DNA from: Rhizobium sp. 2MFCol3.1
GTDB lineage: Bacteria > Pseudomonadota > Alphaproteobacteria > Rhizobiales > Rhizobiaceae
Assembly: GCF_000377565.1 (NCBI RefSeq)
Contig: NZ_KB898357.1
Span: 62,001-126,000 of the forward strand
DNA: 64,000 nucleotides
Reading direction: 5' to 3'
Shown: piece after piece, positions 25,412 to 35,844 of the stretch
How positions within the stretch are numbered: position 1 is the stretch's first letter
Layout of the letters: every line of letters starts with the position of its first letter
Program-made: the position numbers and the translations under genes
The notes under the pieces: generated by a model
The model's database searches: none
Told to the model about the DNA's origin: nothing
Seen by the model: the letters and a program-made list of their open reading frames with translations, nothing else

Positions 25412-26907
25412 GATTCGTAGTTGGCGCGTACCAGCTGATCGAGCAGCCGCACGCCGTAGCCCGAACCCCAGGACTGGTTGATCTCGTCGAGCGGCGAGCC
25501 CATGGCGGTGCCGGCGATATCGAGATGTGCCCAGGGCGTCTCGCCGACGAAGCGGCCGATGAAGTGAGCCGCCGTGATCGAGCCGGCATGGCGACCGCCG
25601 GTGTTCTTCATGTCGGCGAACTTGCTGTCGATCATCTTGTCGTATTCCTTGCCCAGCGGCATGCGCCAGAGGCGCTCGTGGGTTTCGGTTCCGGCCGCGA
25701 TCAACTGGTCCGACAGCTTGTCGTCGTTGGAAAACAGGCCGGCCTGGATGTTGCCCAGCGCCACGAGGATCGCGCCGGTGAGCGTCGCGAGATCGATCAT
25801 GAACTTGGGCTTGAAGCGATCGTTGCAATACCAGACGGCGTCGCAGAGAACGAGACGGCCTTCAGCATCGGTGTTGATGACCTCGATGGTCTGGCCGGAC
25901 ATGGAGGTGACGATATCGCCAGGACGCTGCGCGTTGCCATCGGGCATGTTCTCGACCAGGCCGATGATGCCGACGACGTTCGCCTTGGCCTTGCGGGCAG
26001 CCAGCACATACATGAGGCCGGTGACGGCGGCGGCACCACCCATGTCGCCCTTCATATCTTCCATGCCGCCGGCCGGCTTGATGGAGATGCCGCCGGTATC
26101 GAAGACGACGCCCTTGCCGATGAAGGCCAGCGGCGCATCGCCGCTCTTGCCGCCCTTCCACTGCATGACAGCCAGGCGCGGCGGGCGTACGGAGCCCTGA
26201 GCGACGCCGAGAAGCGCCCCCATGCCGAGCTTGCTCATTTCCTTTTCCGTCAGGATCTCGACCTCGACGCCGAGCTTCTCGAGCTCCTTGGCCTTGGCGG
26301 CGAACTCGACCGGGCCGAGCACGTTTGCTGGCTCGTTGACAAGGTCGCGCGCCAGGTTGACGCCGTCGGCGACCGCCTGCGAAACCTCGAAGGCCTTGGC
26401 GGCGTCGGCGGCCTTCGCCGTGACGATGCGGACCTTGACGGACGCGCCGCCGTCTTTCGCGTTGCTGTCGTCTTCCGACTTCTTCGTTTTGTAGGCATCG
26501 AAGCCATAGGCGCGCAACATCATGCCGAGCGCGAAATCAGCGGCCTGAGTGGCGGTAACATCAACACCGGGCGCGTCCACAAAGACCGTCACATCCGTCG
26601 TGTTCTTGATCTTCGAGGCGGCAGCACCGCCCGCCTTCAGCCAATCGAAAGAAACCAGGGCGTCGGTCTTGCCGAGACCGATGACGAAGATGCGCTCGGC
26701 CTTCGATCCCTCGGGCGCCACGATATCGAGCGCGCCGGCGAGCTTGGCCGAGAAGCCGGCGATCTTGGCGGCCTTGGCCACCACGCCCGATGGGTCGGCG
26801 ACACTTGCGCCGGCGGCGAGATCCTGCCCCTTGGCCTGCAACAGAATGGCGTATCCACCGGCAATTTCGGCAGATTTTTCAAACGAGATATCGAATTTGG
26901 CTGACAT
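25408..26907 (-). CDS. pepA: Leucyl aminopeptidase (M17, PepA)
   Basis: 499 residues. The C-terminal catalytic domain has the two-metal motifs [28 protein letters not shown] and the signature [13 protein letters not shown]; the N-terminal domain is variable. PepA removes N-terminal residues from peptides, and in some bacteria also binds DNA. It forms an operon with holC (4-bp overlap). The 171-bp upstream region is shared with the divergent PAP2 gene. Confidence 0.96.
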   Translation of the reverse strand: MSAKFDISFEKSAEIAGGYAILLQAKGQDLAAGASVADPSGVVAKAAKIAGFSAKLAGALDIVAPEGSKAERIFVIGLGKTDALVSFDWLKAGGAAASKIKNTTDVTVFVDAPGVDVTATQAADFALGMMLRAYGFDAYKTKKSEDDSNAKDGGASVKVRIVTAKAADAAKAFEVSQAVADGVNLARDLVNEPANVLGPVEFAAKAKELEKLGVEVEILTEKEMSKLGMGALLGVAQGSVRPPRLAVMQWKGGKSGDAPLAFIGKGVVFDTGGISIKPAGGMEDMKGDMGGAAAVTGLMYVLAARKAKANVVGIIGLVENMPDGNAQRPGDIVTSMSGQTIEVINTDAEGRLVLCDAVWYCNDRFKPKFMIDLATLTGAILVALGNIQAGLFSNDDKLSDQLIAAGTETHERLWRMPLGKEYDKMIDSKFADMKNTGGRHAGSITAAHFIGRFVGETPWAHLDIAGTAMGSPLDEINQSWGSGYGVRLLDQLVRANYES

Positions 26908-27078
26908 GTCTTCTCCAGTGGGATCGTTTCAAATCCTCTTGCCCGATCATTCAGGTTTTCACCACTGAAGACAAGTCTTTGTCGCGCCCATCGCGGCAAC
27001 GAGCGCGCGAGTTGCGTCAACAAAATGTCATGCGAGACGACTATTGGTCCGGGCAAATTGCCAGCGTGAGGATCGGTC

Positions 27079-27855
27079 TTGAACTCCATAGTGAAGGCTT
27101 TCAAGCCGATTGCCATACGCGAGACGAGCTACAGCGCCGCCGATATCTTCAAGCTTCTTCTCATCACCTGGTTCGCGCTTCTTGCCGTCTTCAATCTGTT
27201 TCCGCAGATCGATCAGGAAGTCTCCGCGCATTTCTTCACGATGGAGGCCTGCGCTCCTGGTGCGGCACTGCAGGAGATTTGCGGCCATTTTCCCTATCGC
27301 GAGGATTTCTGGCTGCAGATCCTGCGTACCCTTTTGTTGCGCCTTCCTTATGTCGTGGCCTTTGTCCTTTTTTGGAAGTTCATCGATTGCTACAGCCAGT
27401 TCGGCGCCACATTCGACGGGGAGCGCGCACGCAAGCTGAAGCTCGCACTGGGTTCGCTGATCGTCGGCCCGATCGTTCTCGTCAATTTCATACTGAAGGA
27501 TCATTGGGGGCGCCCTCGCCCCTTTTCCACAACCGATTTCGGTGGCGCGCTCGACTTCGTTCCGGCTGGATCGACAGCCGGCAAATGTCTGTCCAACTGT
27601 TCCTTCGTCTCCGGCGAAGCGGCCGGCGCGGGCTGGTTGCTCTGTCTTCTCTTTATCATGCCACGCGCGTCACGACGCGCGCTCTTCCTGCCGCTGGCCA
27701 CGATTTCGTTACTGGCGCCGGCATTGCGCTTGGCCTTCGGAGCGCACTATCTGTCCGACGTCATTCTTGGATGGTTGTCATCCTTCGTTGTTTTTGCCGG
27801 CATCCTGGCGCTGACCGATTCGCCACAGCGGGAAAAAAAACTGAAAATTGAATGA
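27079..27855 (+). CDS. PAP2-family membrane phosphatase (LpxE-like)
   Basis: 258 residues with an apparent TTG start at 27079 behind GAGGA. About five or six membrane segments. The three phosphatase motifs are K140-x6-RP (KDHWGRPRP), FVSGE at 176-180 where the usual PSGH has Glu in place of His, and R217-x5-H223-x3-D227. Family members dephosphorylate lipid A or undecaprenyl pyrophosphate on the outer face of the inner membrane. Position just upstream of lptF hints at a lipid A role, but that is inference. Confidence 0.8.
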   Translation: MNSIVKAFKPIAIRETSYSAADIFKLLLITWFALLAVFNLFPQIDQEVSAHFFTMEACAPGAALQEICGHFPYREDFWLQILRTLLLRLPYVVAFVLFWKFIDCYSQFGATFDGERARKLKLALGSLIVGPIVLVNFILKDHWGRPRPFSTTDFGGALDFVPAGSTAGKCLSNCSFVSGEAAGAGWLLCLLFIMPRASRRALFLPLATISLLAPALRLAFGAHYLSDVILGWLSSFVVFAGILALTDSPQREKKLKIE

Positions 27856-27952
27856 ATTTTCGACGGTAGCTTGTCGCAAAAGCAAACCAAAAAGCGTAGA
27901 TGGTTTTCGCTGCGTGGCGGCAAGAATTCGCGAAGAGCGTTCAAGGGCGTGC

Positions 27953-29119
27953 ATGAAACTGCTTGAAACATACATATTGCGGCGCGTGGGCCAGATGTTT
28001 CTCGTCGCCCTATTGCCCGTGCTCGCGATCATCTGGACCACACAGGTGCTGCAGCGCATCAATCTGGTGACGGATAGCGGCCAGTCGGTCGGTTCGTTCG
28101 CCAAGCTCGCCACACTTATCCTGCCCTCGATCATCCCCGTCGTTCTGCCCTTCGCGCTCGTGATCGGCGTCACGCAGACGCTGACGACGATGAACAACGA
28201 TTCGGAGCTTGCCGTTATCGATGCCGCCGGCGCGCGCCGCAGCATCATCTGGCGCCCGATCATCATTCTCGCGGTCGTCATCAGCGCCTTTTCTTTTCTG
28301 GTCGACAACGTCGTCGAGCCGAAGGCGAAGACCGGTGCAAGGCAAATGATTGCAGCGGCTTACGCCGATCTGCTCTCAACCGTGATTGAAGAAAAGAACT
28401 TCCGCCAGATCGATACCGGCCTCTATGTGCAGATCTCCGAGCGCTTGGCCGGACGCGTGCTCAAGGGCCTGTTCGTCGTGGACGAGCGCGACCCGGCCTT
28501 TCAGCTGATCTACTATGCTCGCGAAGGCGCTGTGGACGAAAAGGGCACGTCGCTGATCATGCATGATGGCGAGGTGCACCGGAAAACCACGACCGGGGAC
28601 GTCTCCATCATCCGGTTCGATTCCTATTCGTTCGATCTCTCCGATCTCACGCAGAACCGTGGCCAGTCGACGCTGCGCGCGTCGGACCGCGAACTGCCGT
28701 TCCTGCTCAATCCCGATCCGACGGACAAGGATTACATTGCCAAACCAGGCAGCTACGTCGCGGAGCTTCACAGGCGCATGACCGACTGGCTGCTGCCGCT
28801 CGTGTTCTCCTTGATTTCGCTGGCGATTGCGGGTGATGCGCGCTCACATCGCGAGGCGCGGCTGCACCCGATGGTATCGGCGCTGGTGCTTGCCTTCGCG
28901 GTTCGATGGGCGACGTTCTATGCCGCCAACCAGATCGAATCGAAACCGATCTTCATCGGCATCCTCTATGCGCTGCCACTCGGAATCAGCGCGTTGGCGA
29001 TTGTTTCGCTGGTTTCGCACAAACGAATCTCGCTGCTTGGCTTCATTGGCAACTGGATTGCCATCGGCTGGCGCAAGCTGCAGCAGCGCTTCCCCCGCTC
29101 GGCCGGAGGTGATGCATGA
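27953..29119 (+). CDS. lptF: LPS export ABC transporter permease LptF
   Basis: 388 residues from ATG 27953, beginning MKLLETYILRRVGQMFLVAL, the conserved LptF N-terminus. The YjgP/YjgQ family has six membrane helices split by a large periplasmic jellyroll domain (about residues 120-270 here). With LptG and the ATPase LptB it pulls lipopolysaccharide from the inner membrane. The frame is open to 27848, but that extension is not conserved. It overlaps lptG (ATGA). Confidence 0.94.
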   Translation: MKLLETYILRRVGQMFLVALLPVLAIIWTTQVLQRINLVTDSGQSVGSFAKLATLILPSIIPVVLPFALVIGVTQTLTTMNNDSELAVIDAAGARRSIIWRPIIILAVVISAFSFLVDNVVEPKAKTGARQMIAAAYADLLSTVIEEKNFRQIDTGLYVQISERLAGRVLKGLFVVDERDPAFQLIYYAREGAVDEKGTSLIMHDGEVHRKTTTGDVSIIRFDSYSFDLSDLTQNRGQSTLRASDRELPFLLNPDPTDKDYIAKPGSYVAELHRRMTDWLLPLVFSLISLAIAGDARSHREARLHPMVSALVLAFAVRWATFYAANQIESKPIFIGILYALPLGISALAIVSLVSHKRISLLGFIGNWIAIGWRKLQQRFPRSAGGDA

Positions 29120-30204
29120 TTTTCGGTACGCTCGGCCGCTACTTCTTCCGCCGTTATGCAACGACGGCGATGTGGTTCTTCCTCGGTGTCATCGGCATCG
29201 TCTACCTCGTCGACTTCAGCGAAACCGCAAGCCGCATGTCCGGCCTGCCCGGCTATACGGTCACCGGCGGATTGCTGATGACGGCCGTGCGCCTGCCGCT
29301 CATTCTGCAGCAGACGGTTCCCTTCATTGCGCTCTTCGTCGGCATGACCGTGCTGATCGGCCTCAATCGCAAGTACGAGCTGGTCGTGACGCGCGCCGCC
29401 GGCATTTCGGTCTGGCAATTCATGTCGCCCTTCATTGCCGGCGCGTTTCTGCTCGGTATCGGGGTCATGACGATCCTCAACCCGCTGGCTGCCTGGGGGC
29501 AGCGGCAAGCCGCAACGGTCGAGAGCAACTGGCGCGGCGACAATGGCGCGTCGAAGGGTGGACCTCAGGTTCCGTGGATCCGTCAGATCAGCAACCAGGA
29601 CGACGCAATCATCGGCGCGCGGAGCGTTCTCGAGGGCGGAACGCTGCTCGTCGACGCGGTGCTGGTGCACTTCGATTCGAGCAATCACATCATCCTCAGA
29701 CAGGACGCGGCGTCCGCAAAATTGGAAGATGGTTACTGGCTTCTTAAGAACGTTATCGAGCGTCGCCCGGGTGAAATCGCACAGCGTAAGGATGAGGTAC
29801 AAGTCCGTACCAATTTGAAACGGGACTTCGTCGAACAGAGGCTTACCGCCCCTGAAACCATTGCATTTTTCGATCTTTCGCATCGAATCGATGTCGCGAA
29901 ATCCTTCGGGATTCCGACCAAGGCTCTAGAGACTCAATTCCACTCTTTGTTGTCTCAACCACTGTTGCTCATCGCGATGACTCTCATTGCTGCAACAGTG
30001 TCCCTAAAATTTAGCCGGTTCAACCAATCGAGGTCCGTGATTCTGGGTGGCATCCTGGCAGGCTTCGTGCTTTATGTGGTCACCGTGCTTGTGAAAGCAT
30101 TCGGAAGCAGTGGGGTTGTCCCGCCTTTCGTGGCGACGTGGATTCCGGTCATCGTCGCCTTGGCTTTGGGTGCAACAATTCTGCTTCATCAGGAGGATGG
30201 CTAG
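29116..30204 (+). CDS. lptG: LPS export ABC transporter permease LptG
   Basis: 362 residues, the partner permease of LptF with the same topology: TM helices at the N-terminus, a periplasmic domain near 120-260 and three C-terminal helices. FFRRYATTAMWFFLGVIGIVYLVDFSE and LNRKYELVVTRAAGISVWQ are typical of LptG. It is translationally coupled to lptF (4-bp overlap), and its last base is the first base of the lptD start codon. Confidence 0.94.
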   Translation: MIFGTLGRYFFRRYATTAMWFFLGVIGIVYLVDFSETASRMSGLPGYTVTGGLLMTAVRLPLILQQTVPFIALFVGMTVLIGLNRKYELVVTRAAGISVWQFMSPFIAGAFLLGIGVMTILNPLAAWGQRQAATVESNWRGDNGASKGGPQVPWIRQISNQDDAIIGARSVLEGGTLLVDAVLVHFDSSNHIILRQDAASAKLEDGYWLLKNVIERRPGEIAQRKDEVQVRTNLKRDFVEQRLTAPETIAFFDLSHRIDVAKSFGIPTKALETQFHSLLSQPLLLIAMTLIAATVSLKFSRFNQSRSVILGGILAGFVLYVVTVLVKAFGSSGVVPPFVATWIPVIVALALGATILLHQEDG

Positions 30205-32549
30205 TGGCGGCAGGCAACCGCAAAAGTGTTCGTAAGCAGTTGGTTGCCCTGTTCGCAGGCGTAGCCCTGTGCAGCTATACCGGCAACATTCCCGTTGCCA
30301 TCGCTCAAGACGCTTTGCAAAACATGAAGCCCAATGTTTCGAAGGAAGCCAAGATGCTTCTTTCGGCCAATGAGCTCGTCTATAACAAAGATGCCGAGGT
30401 CGTTTCGGCCGTGGGCGGCGTGCAGATCAATTACGCCGGCTACAAGATGGTCTCGCAGCGAGTCGAGTACAATCAGAAGACCGGTCGGATGATGGCGCTC
30501 GGCAATGTCGAGCTCGTCAGCCCCGACGGCACACGCATGTACTCCGACAAGCTCGACGTCACCGATGACTTCGCGAACGGCTTCATCAATTCGCTTCGAA
30601 TCGAGACACCCGACAACACGCGCATCGTCGCCGAAACCGGCGAGCGGGTCGGCGGCACCGAGATGATTCTCAATAAGGGCGTCTACACGGCCTGTCTGCC
30701 CTGCGCGGAGAAGCCTGAGAAACCGCCATTTTGGCAGGTGAAGGCCGAACGCGTCATCCAGAACGGCGAGAAGCACACGATTCGCCTTGAGCACGCCCGC
30801 ATGGAGCTGCTCGGCCATCCGATCGCCTATGTTCCGTGGCTCGTCGTGCCCGACAATACGGTCAAGCGGAAGTCCGGCTTCCTGTTCCCGAGCTTCGTCA
30901 GCGCGCAGAATCTCGGCTTCGGCCTGTCTGTCCCCTACTACTACGTTATCTCGCCTAGCATGGACGCGACGGTAACGGGTACCGGCTATACGACGCAGGG
31001 CTTCCTGGCGGACGCCGAATTCCGTCAGCGTTTCGAGAACGGCACGCACACGTTGCGCGTGGCTGGCATCAGCCAGATGAATTCCAGCACGTTCACTCAA
31101 GGAACCAGTGACGCGCAGAACGATGCTCGCGGCATGATCGCCTCGCAGGGGGCCTTCCAGATCAACCCTCGCTGGGCTTTCGGCTGGGATGTGATGGTGC
31201 AGAGCGACAACAACTTCTCGCGCACCTACAAGCTCAAGGGCTACGATAATTCGACGCAGACCAACCAGATCTACCTGACTGGTCTCGGCAAGCGGAACTA
31301 CTTCGACCTGCGCTCCTTCTATTTCGACGTCCAGGACGCCGATCCGTCGAACACGGCTGAGAAGAAGCAGGCTATCGTCTATCCGGTGATGGACTATCAC
31401 TACGTGGCTCCGCAGCCGCTTGCCGGCGGCGAAGTCTCGGCTGACGTAAATTTCACCAACCTTTCGCGCGGCCATGACGACTTCTACGACGTCGCAGGCT
31501 TCGATCGTTACCGTGGCCTCGAAGGCCAGACGTCGCGCCTGACGGGCGAGCTGACGTGGAAGCGCACCTTCGTGACGCCTGCCGGCGTTCTGATCACGCC
31601 GCTGCTTTCGGCCCGCGGCGATGCGCTGTCGCTCAACATGGACGACCCGGTCGGCTATGGCGGCAACTACGACACGAGCGATGCCGCGACGCGTGGCATG
31701 GTGACGGCCGGCCTCGAAATGCGCTATCCGATCCTCGCCACGACCGACAACAGCACGCACGTGTTCGAGCCGATCATGCAGATCTATGCCCGCCCGAACG
31801 AATCGCTGGCCGGCAGGCTTCCGAACGAAGACGCGCAGAGCTTCGTCTTCGACGCGACCAACCTGTTCGAGCGCGACAAGTTCTCCGGTTACGACCGTAT
31901 CGAAGGCGGCACGCGCGCCAACGTCGGCTTCCAGTACACCGGCACCTTCGACAACGGCTACAAGCTGCACGGCATCTTCGGGCAGTCGTTCCAGCTGGGC
32001 GGTCAGAATTCGTTCGATACCGCCGATCTCGTCAACGTCGGCGCCGATTCCGGCCTCGAGACCACCCGGTCCGACTATGTCGGTCTCGGTGGCATCGAGA
32101 CACCGCAGGGCTTTGCCTTTGCCGCTTCGTACCGTCTCGACGAGAAAAGCCTTGAGCTTCGCCGCGGCGATCTGACGGCCGGCTTCGAGACGGACACGTT
32201 CCAGAGCCAGCTTCTCTATACGCACCTCTCCGCGCAGCCGGAATATGGCTACGACACGGATAACGACGAAATCCAGACGCGCGCTCGGATCAAGTTCAAG
32301 GACTACTGGTCGATCTTCGGCGGTATCGCCTACGATCTGAACAACAACACGTTCACGCGCCAGACCATCGGCCTCAGCTATGAGGACGAATGCACGGTCT
32401 TCACGATCGCCTACTCCGACAAACGCGATACCAGCGACCAGTCGGCGAGCGATTGGACGATCGGCGCGAGGCTGACATTCCGTACCCTCGGCGACATCAA
32501 TGTCGGTGACGCCAGCCAGTTGGGCTACGGAAACATCTACAACAACTGA
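30204..32549 (+). CDS. lptD: LPS assembly outer-membrane protein LptD
   Basis: 781 residues from a GTG at 30204, overlapping the lptG stop by one base and preceded by AGGAGG at 7-nt spacing. A signal peptide ends near IPVAIAQD. The N-terminal OstA domain (about 45-150) receives LPS from LptA; the remainder is a large beta-barrel ending RTLGDINVGDASQLGYGNIYNN. LptD inserts LPS into the outer leaflet with LptE. Cysteines are few (CLPCAEK near 170 and one near 730), fitting a disulfide-poor alphaproteobacterial type. Confidence 0.95.
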   Translation: MAAGNRKSVRKQLVALFAGVALCSYTGNIPVAIAQDALQNMKPNVSKEAKMLLSANELVYNKDAEVVSAVGGVQINYAGYKMVSQRVEYNQKTGRMMALGNVELVSPDGTRMYSDKLDVTDDFANGFINSLRIETPDNTRIVAETGERVGGTEMILNKGVYTACLPCAEKPEKPPFWQVKAERVIQNGEKHTIRLEHARMELLGHPIAYVPWLVVPDNTVKRKSGFLFPSFVSAQNLGFGLSVPYYYVISPSMDATVTGTGYTTQGFLADAEFRQRFENGTHTLRVAGISQMNSSTFTQGTSDAQNDARGMIASQGAFQINPRWAFGWDVMVQSDNNFSRTYKLKGYDNSTQTNQIYLTGLGKRNYFDLRSFYFDVQDADPSNTAEKKQAIVYPVMDYHYVAPQPLAGGEVSADVNFTNLSRGHDDFYDVAGFDRYRGLEGQTSRLTGELTWKRTFVTPAGVLITPLLSARGDALSLNMDDPVGYGGNYDTSDAATRGMVTAGLEMRYPILATTDNSTHVFEPIMQIYARPNESLAGRLPNEDAQSFVFDATNLFERDKFSGYDRIEGGTRANVGFQYTGTFDNGYKLHGIFGQSFQLGGQNSFDTADLVNVGADSGLETTRSDYVGLGGIETPQGFAFAASYRLDEKSLELRRGDLTAGFETDTFQSQLLYTHLSAQPEYGYDTDNDEIQTRARIKFKDYWSIFGGIAYDLNNNTFTRQTIGLSYEDECTVFTIAYSDKRDTSDQSASDWTIGARLTFRTLGDINVGDASQLGYGNIYNN

Positions 32550-32562
32550 TCGATTTTATAGC

Positions 32563-32594
32563 ACGGCGAAAGAAAGGGGCCTTTCTTTCGCCGT
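32563..32594 (+). terminator. 15-bp perfect hairpin between lptD and surA
   Basis: ACGGCGAAAGAAAGG (32563-32577) is perfectly complementary to CCTTTCTTTCGCCGT (32580-32594). It starts 13 bp after the lptD stop. No long T-run follows, so it may attenuate or protect transcripts rather than end them fully. Confidence 0.55.
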
Positions 32595-32732
32595 AACGCT
32601 ATGCAGGACATTGTGGCCATTGGATATATGCGGCATATGCTGCTGCGTCTCGAAGGCAGCAACGCTGACGTTATCTCGGTAAGATAGGCGCGCCGCGACG
32701 CGAAGCGCGGCGTTAATGGGAAGGGTCGACAG

Positions 32733-33683
32733 ATGATTGGCGCGAAGAACACCGTAAGAACGATGATCGCAGGCTTGGCATTCGCCACTGTCGCGGGCTT
32801 GGCAATGCCAAAGGCCAACATGGCCTACGCGGCGAGCGAAGTCCGGGTGGTCGTCAACGGTACGGCCCTCACCAGCGGTGACGTGGCCAAGCGCCAGGCC
32901 TTCCTGCGCCTGCAGCACCAGAAGGCTGATGCCAAGTCCGCCGAAGACCAGCTTATCGAGCAGACGCTGAAGCAGCAGGAAATCGCCCGCGTTCGCATGT
33001 CGGTGTCCAAGGACGACGTCGATGCATCCTTCGCGCGCTTTGCCACCGGCAACAAGCTGACAACCGCGCAAATGACGCAGATCCTCAGCCAGGCCGGCGT
33101 CGGCGTCGATCACTTCAAGGCGTTCATCGCCGTGCAGATGAGCTGGCCGCGCCTGGTGAACGCGCGTTATGGCAATAGCAACAAGATGTCGAATGCCGAC
33201 CTCGTTGCCCGCATGATGGAAAACAACAAGCAGAAGCCTGAAACCACCGAGTACATTCTGCAGCAGATGATCTTCGTCGTGCCCGCCAGCAAGAAGGGCA
33301 TCGTCGGCAAGCGCAAGAGCGAAGCGGAAGCCTCGCGCTCGAAGTATCCGGGCTGCGAACAGGCAAAGGTTTTCGCCGCCACGATGCGTGACGTCTCCGT
33401 TCGTGATCTCGGCCGTATGCTGGCACCGGAACTGCCACCTGAGTGGAAGCCGCTTGTCGAACAGGCCAAGGGCAACACCACGGCCACGCGTGTGACCGAA
33501 AAGGGCGTCGAGTATCTCGCGATCTGCAGCCAGCGCCAGGTCTCCGACGACCAGGCCGCCGAGATGGTCTTCCGCGAAGAAGATCTGAACAAGGCCAAGG
33601 ACAAGAACGCACCGCCGGAAAACGCCAACGCCACCAAGTATCTCGAAGAACTGCGCAGCAAGGCGCAGATCATTCGCCGCTGA
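32733..33683 (+). CDS. surA: SurA-like periplasmic chaperone
   Basis: 316 residues. A signal peptide ends at MAYA near residue 33. The SurA N-terminal domain follows ([22 protein letters not shown] and a helical region). The parvulin-like part (about 170-290) is short and divergent, so isomerase activity is doubtful while chaperoning of outer-membrane proteins such as LptD is likely. It sits directly after lptD, and its stop overlaps the pdxA start (TGATG). Confidence 0.88.
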   Translation: MIGAKNTVRTMIAGLAFATVAGLAMPKANMAYAASEVRVVVNGTALTSGDVAKRQAFLRLQHQKADAKSAEDQLIEQTLKQQEIARVRMSVSKDDVDASFARFATGNKLTTAQMTQILSQAGVGVDHFKAFIAVQMSWPRLVNARYGNSNKMSNADLVARMMENNKQKPETTEYILQQMIFVVPASKKGIVGKRKSEAEASRSKYPGCEQAKVFAATMRDVSVRDLGRMLAPELPPEWKPLVEQAKGNTTATRVTEKGVEYLAICSQRQVSDDQAAEMVFREEDLNKAKDKNAPPENANATKYLEELRSKAQIIRR

Positions 33684-34714
33684 TGTCAATGACGCTCGCT
33701 TTTTCGCGCCCTCTTGCACTGAGCCAAGGCGATCCCGCCGGGATCGGCCCTGACGTCACATTGATGGCCTGGTTGCGTCGCCGCGAGCTCGGCCTGCCGC
33801 CCTTTATTTTCATCGGTGATCCTGACGTCCTCGCCACCCGCGCACGGATGCTGGATCTGACCGTTGCGATCCGCGAGGCCGATTGCGCCGGCGCGATCGA
33901 CATCTTTGCCGACGCCCTTCCTGTCCTGCCGATCCCCGCAGGCATTGAGGTCATCGCCGGCGAAGCGCATGTCGCGACGGCCCGAGGGACGATTGCTGCC
34001 ATCGAGCAGGCCGTGGCACTGACGGTCAGCGGCGAAGCGCTTGGTGTCGTCACCAACCCGATCGCCAAGTCCGTTCTCTACGAGAGCGGTTTCCGTTTTC
34101 CTGGACATACCGAGTTTCTGGCCGAGCTTGCGAAACGCGCCACCGGCACGCCCGTGACGCCCGTCATGATGCTCGCCGGACCGAAGCTTCGGGCGATCCC
34201 TGTTACAATCCACATCCCGATCAAGGATGTGCCGCAGGCGCTGACGCCAGAGCTGATCGTCGAGAAGTGCCGGATCGCACACGCCGATCTCGTCCAGCGT
34301 TTCGGTATCGCCAATCCACGCCTTGCCGTCGCGGGTCTCAATCCGCATGCGGGCGAAGATGGCGCCATCGGCAAGGAAGACGCCAACGTCATCCACCCCG
34401 CGATCCAGTTCCTTCGCGCCGAGGGTATCGATGCGATCGGTCCCCTGCCCGCCGACACCATGTTCCATGACGAAGCGCGTTCGCGCTACGACGTCGCGGT
34501 CTGCATGTATCACGACCAGGCCCTGATCCCGGCAAAGGCGCTCGGCTTCGATGACGCCGTCAACGTGACGCTTGGCTTGCCTTTCATCCGCACATCCCCC
34601 GACCACGGCACGGCCTTCGGCATCGCCGGCAAGGGGCTGGCGCGTGAGAGCAGCCTGGTTGCCGCACTGAAGCTCGCCGGGCACCTCGGTCGCGTCTCCA
34701 AGAGCAACTCCTGA
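33683..34714 (+). CDS. pdxA: 4-hydroxythreonine-4-phosphate dehydrogenase
   Basis: 343 residues from ATG 33683. PdxA oxidises 4-phosphohydroxythreonine in pyridoxal phosphate synthesis. Conserved stretches are [11 protein letters not shown] at the start, [25 protein letters not shown] with a metal-binding His, [28 protein letters not shown] and SPDHGTAFG. Overlaps of one base with both surA and rsmA, the usual surA-pdxA-rsmA order. Confidence 0.96.
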   Translation: MSMTLAFSRPLALSQGDPAGIGPDVTLMAWLRRRELGLPPFIFIGDPDVLATRARMLDLTVAIREADCAGAIDIFADALPVLPIPAGIEVIAGEAHVATARGTIAAIEQAVALTVSGEALGVVTNPIAKSVLYESGFRFPGHTEFLAELAKRATGTPVTPVMMLAGPKLRAIPVTIHIPIKDVPQALTPELIVEKCRIAHADLVQRFGIANPRLAVAGLNPHAGEDGAIGKEDANVIHPAIQFLRAEGIDAIGPLPADTMFHDEARSRYDVAVCMYHDQALIPAKALGFDDAVNVTLGLPFIRTSPDHGTAFGIAGKGLARESSLVAALKLAGHLGRVSKSNS

Positions 34715-35541
34715 TGGCCGCACTCGACGGATTGCCGCCGCTGAGCGACGTCATTAGGCGGCATGGCCTCGATGCGCGCAAGGCGCTCGGGCAGAACTTC
34801 ATTCTCGACCTCAATCTCACGCAGAAGGTGGCGCGCAACGCCGGCCCGCTCGAAGATGCGACGGTGTTTGAAGTCGGCCCCGGCCCTGGCGGCTTGACGC
34901 GAGCGATCCTTGCACTCGGCGCCAAGAAGGTCATCGCTGTCGAGCGCGATCCGCGCTGCCTCCCGGCGCTGGCCGAGGTGCAGGCGCATTATCCCGGCCG
35001 GCTCGAGGTTATCGAAGGCGACGCTCTGACCACCGACTTCGAGGCGCTGTCACCCGAGGGGCCGGTGAAGATCATCGCCAACCTTCCCTATAATGTCGGG
35101 ACCCAGCTTCTGGTGAACTGGTTGTTGCCGAAGCAATGGCCGCCTTTCTGGCAATCGCTGACGCTGATGTTCCAGAAGGAAGTGGGCTTGCGTATCGTCG
35201 CCGACGAGGAAGACGACCACTACGGGCGTCTCGGCGTGCTCTGCGGTTGGCGTACGAACGCGCACATGGCGTTCGACATCCCGCCGCAGGCCTTCACGCC
35301 TCCGCCGAAGGTAACCTCGACAGTGGTGCATCTGACGCCGAACGAGAACCCGATCCCCTGCTCCGTCGCCAATCTCGAAAAAGTGACCCAGGCGGCATTC
35401 GGACAGCGCCGCAAGATGCTGCGCCAGAGCCTGAAGCCGATCGGCGGCGAGAAACTGCTCGAAAAGGCCGGCATCGATCCGCAGAGACGCGCCGAGACGC
35501 TTTCGGTCGAGGAATTTTGCCGCTTGGCAAACAGCCTCTAA
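34714..35541 (+). CDS. rsmA: 16S rRNA (adenine(1518)-N6/adenine(1519)-N6)-dimethyltransferase
   Basis: 275 residues. KsgA-type enzyme that dimethylates the two adenines in the 3' end hairpin of 16S rRNA. Motifs: ALGQNFILD near 24-32, the SAM loop [13 protein letters not shown] near 52-64, and catalytic NLPYN near 123. The C-terminal domain includes [13 protein letters not shown]. It is the last gene of the lpt-surA-pdxA run. Confidence 0.96.
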   Translation: MAALDGLPPLSDVIRRHGLDARKALGQNFILDLNLTQKVARNAGPLEDATVFEVGPGPGGLTRAILALGAKKVIAVERDPRCLPALAEVQAHYPGRLEVIEGDALTTDFEALSPEGPVKIIANLPYNVGTQLLVNWLLPKQWPPFWQSLTLMFQKEVGLRIVADEEDDHYGRLGVLCGWRTNAHMAFDIPPQAFTPPPKVTSTVVHLTPNENPIPCSVANLEKVTQAAFGQRRKMLRQSLKPIGGEKLLEKAGIDPQRRAETLSVEEFCRLANSL

Positions 35542-35844
35542 TCCCTGCACGCCTCATCAAAATCAACGCTAGCTTGCGTGCAGGCGGCTGCCTTCTATGC
35601 TGTTAAAACACTACAATTCCAGTCGTCTTGACTTTGGGAAACTAAGTATTTCCGCTACCGAAAACCAACTTTTTCTCGACGATGCGCTTTAACATCGCGT
35701 GAATGCGGTTTGCCTCACCGACTGTCATGAAACTGTTATCTCTGGGGAATAGCCCGTTCCCGGCGAGACTCGTTGCGCAAGCAAACAAGTAGCCCCCTAT
35801 TGATCTCGCCGTCATCTTTTCAGCTTTCAGGAAAGCGAACCCTT
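35542..35844. other. Intergenic region carrying the pstS promoter
   Basis: 303 bp between rsmA and pstS, lower in GC than the genes around it. The Pho box (35722-35739) is the main recognisable feature. The open frame from 35773 lies in frame with pstS but is not the start. Nothing else convincing was seen, apart from a possible -35-like TTGACT at 35628. Confidence 0.6.
35722..35739 (+). promoter_or_regulatory. Pho box upstream of pstS
   Basis: CTGTCAT-GAAA-CTGTTAT: two 7-bp PhoB half-sites separated by 4 bp, differing from the consensus at one base. A GAATAG at 35747-35752 is suitably placed for a -10. This predicts activation by PhoB under phosphate starvation. Confidence 0.85.

Noticed and set aside
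25525..26904. 459-residue open frame opposite pepA
   Set aside because: Complement of pepA; no recognisable motif, low-complexity Asp/Gly/Leu pattern.
30201..32225. 674-residue open frame on the minus strand opposite lptD
   Set aside because: Shadow of lptD in a GC-rich gene; the composition is Arg/Val/Asp-rich with no domain and no ribosome site, while lptD has clear family features.
35773..35844. Upstream extension of pstS to 35773
   Set aside because: The ATG at 35845 gives a normal signal peptide and a ribosome site; the extension would bury the signal peptide.
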